A model generated the notes under the pieces. It was not told the DNA's origin. It made no database searches and was given only the letters and a program-made list of their open reading frames with translations. DNA of 64,000 nucleotides, from positions 1-64,000 of the forward strand of contig NZ_SCTW01000100.1 in NCBI RefSeq assembly GCF_004322395.1, read 5' to 3'. Within the stretch, counting starts at the first letter, position 1, and each line of letters opens with the position of its first letter. The translations under genes and the position numbers were made by a program. Shown here piece by piece: positions 63,826 through 64,000 of this stretch. This stretch comes from Methylobacter sp. GTDB taxonomy: Bacteria > Pseudomonadota > Gammaproteobacteria > Methylococcales > Methylomonadaceae.

Positions 63826-64000
63826 TATCTAACTCCTTTTTCAGTCTTAGTCTCGGTAATGTGTCCGGTGATAGGCAAAGGCTCCAAATAAGCCACACTC
63901 AATTTATCCTCAATTAAATATTTACGCGCCACATCGCGCACTTGCTCAGCAGTAACTTGATTAACCTTATCGACATATTCATCGACTTTTTTCCAGCCCA
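63825..64000 (-). CDS. Partial M16 family peptidase (C-terminal end)
   Basis: The 3' end of a second M16 peptidase gene enters from the right edge. The visible residues end with KVDEYVDKVNQVTAEQVRDVARKYL, seen in part as VDEYVDKVNQV and VARKYLIEDKL, then AYLEPLPITG and KGVR followed by TAA at 63825-63827. Its catalytic motif should lie outside the window. Confidence 0.85.
   Translation of the reverse strand, partial: GWKKVDEYVDKVNQVTAEQVRDVARKYLIEDKLSVAYLEPLPITGHITETKTEKGVR

Overview
The window looks like a chromosomal segment of a gammaproteobacterium, most probably a Methylococcales methanotroph. This is inferred from gene order (tatD-pilZ-holB-tmk-mltG-pabC-fab cluster), a vacuolar-type pyrophosphatase, a secreted diheme peroxidase, a PEP-CTERM protein, a garR/hyi pair and several dispersed palindromic repeats. 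No rRNA, tRNA, CRISPR array or prophage was found.

Layout. (1) 1-1146, minus strand: the head of an integron-like cassette array with two small unknown genes, an attC site with a foldable stem and an attI-like repeat region; no integrase gene is present. (2) 1302-5111: one ORF fusing an AI-2E-type permease to a complete P2A-type cation ATPase. (3) 5367-6554: a membrane diguanylate cyclase. (4) 6632-17861, minus: a housekeeping block, tatD, pilZ, holB, tmk, mltG, pabC, fabF, acpP, fabG, fabD, fabH, plsX, rpmF, yceD, with terminator-like hairpins before plsX and between acpP and fabF. (5) 17920-30033: lemA with two TPM genes, hppA, a diheme peroxidase, ppx with an overlapping unknown gene, an ABC-2 exporter, a lipoprotein and a DUF421 protein. 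(6) 30466-34400: an unknown protein, a GbsR-type regulator preceded by a perfect 18-bp palindrome, and an SDR-DoxX/DUF2269/DUF4166 operon. (7) About 34.4-48.9 kb: an accessory zone with DedA, GNAT, glycine-zipper lipoprotein, aquaporin, NlpE-like protein, SRPBCC protein, AraC regulator, a CmoA-like/ICMT-like pair, a decayed IS630, a RAYT lacking its HUH motif next to a nested palindrome, and two isochorismatase-family genes separated by an attC site. This zone also holds a frameshifted duplicate of the 3' end of sdhE (38.9 kb) in the same orientation as the intact sdhE (48.9 kb), so about 10 kb may be an old insertion bounded by sdhE-end repeats. (8) 48925-52499, minus: sdhCDAB-sdhE. (9) 52712-59041: glgX, an unlisted-size 50-aa membrane peptide gene, rlmG, efpL, garR, hyi. 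(10) 59259-64000: PEP-CTERM protein, a decayed duplicate of the garR-hyi locus, two ferredoxins, coaD, rsmD and two M16 peptidase genes, the second running off the window.

How the parts fit: the fab/plsX/acpP block makes acyl chains and starts phospholipid synthesis, sdh feeds the TCA cycle and respiratory chain, hppA and ppx handle pyrophosphate and polyphosphate, and garR/hyi interconvert C3 hydroxyacids. The most unusual features are the permease-ATPase fusion, the scattered integron-cassette signatures without an integrase, the sdhE-bounded accessory zone, and the repeat insertions that have altered coding sequences.
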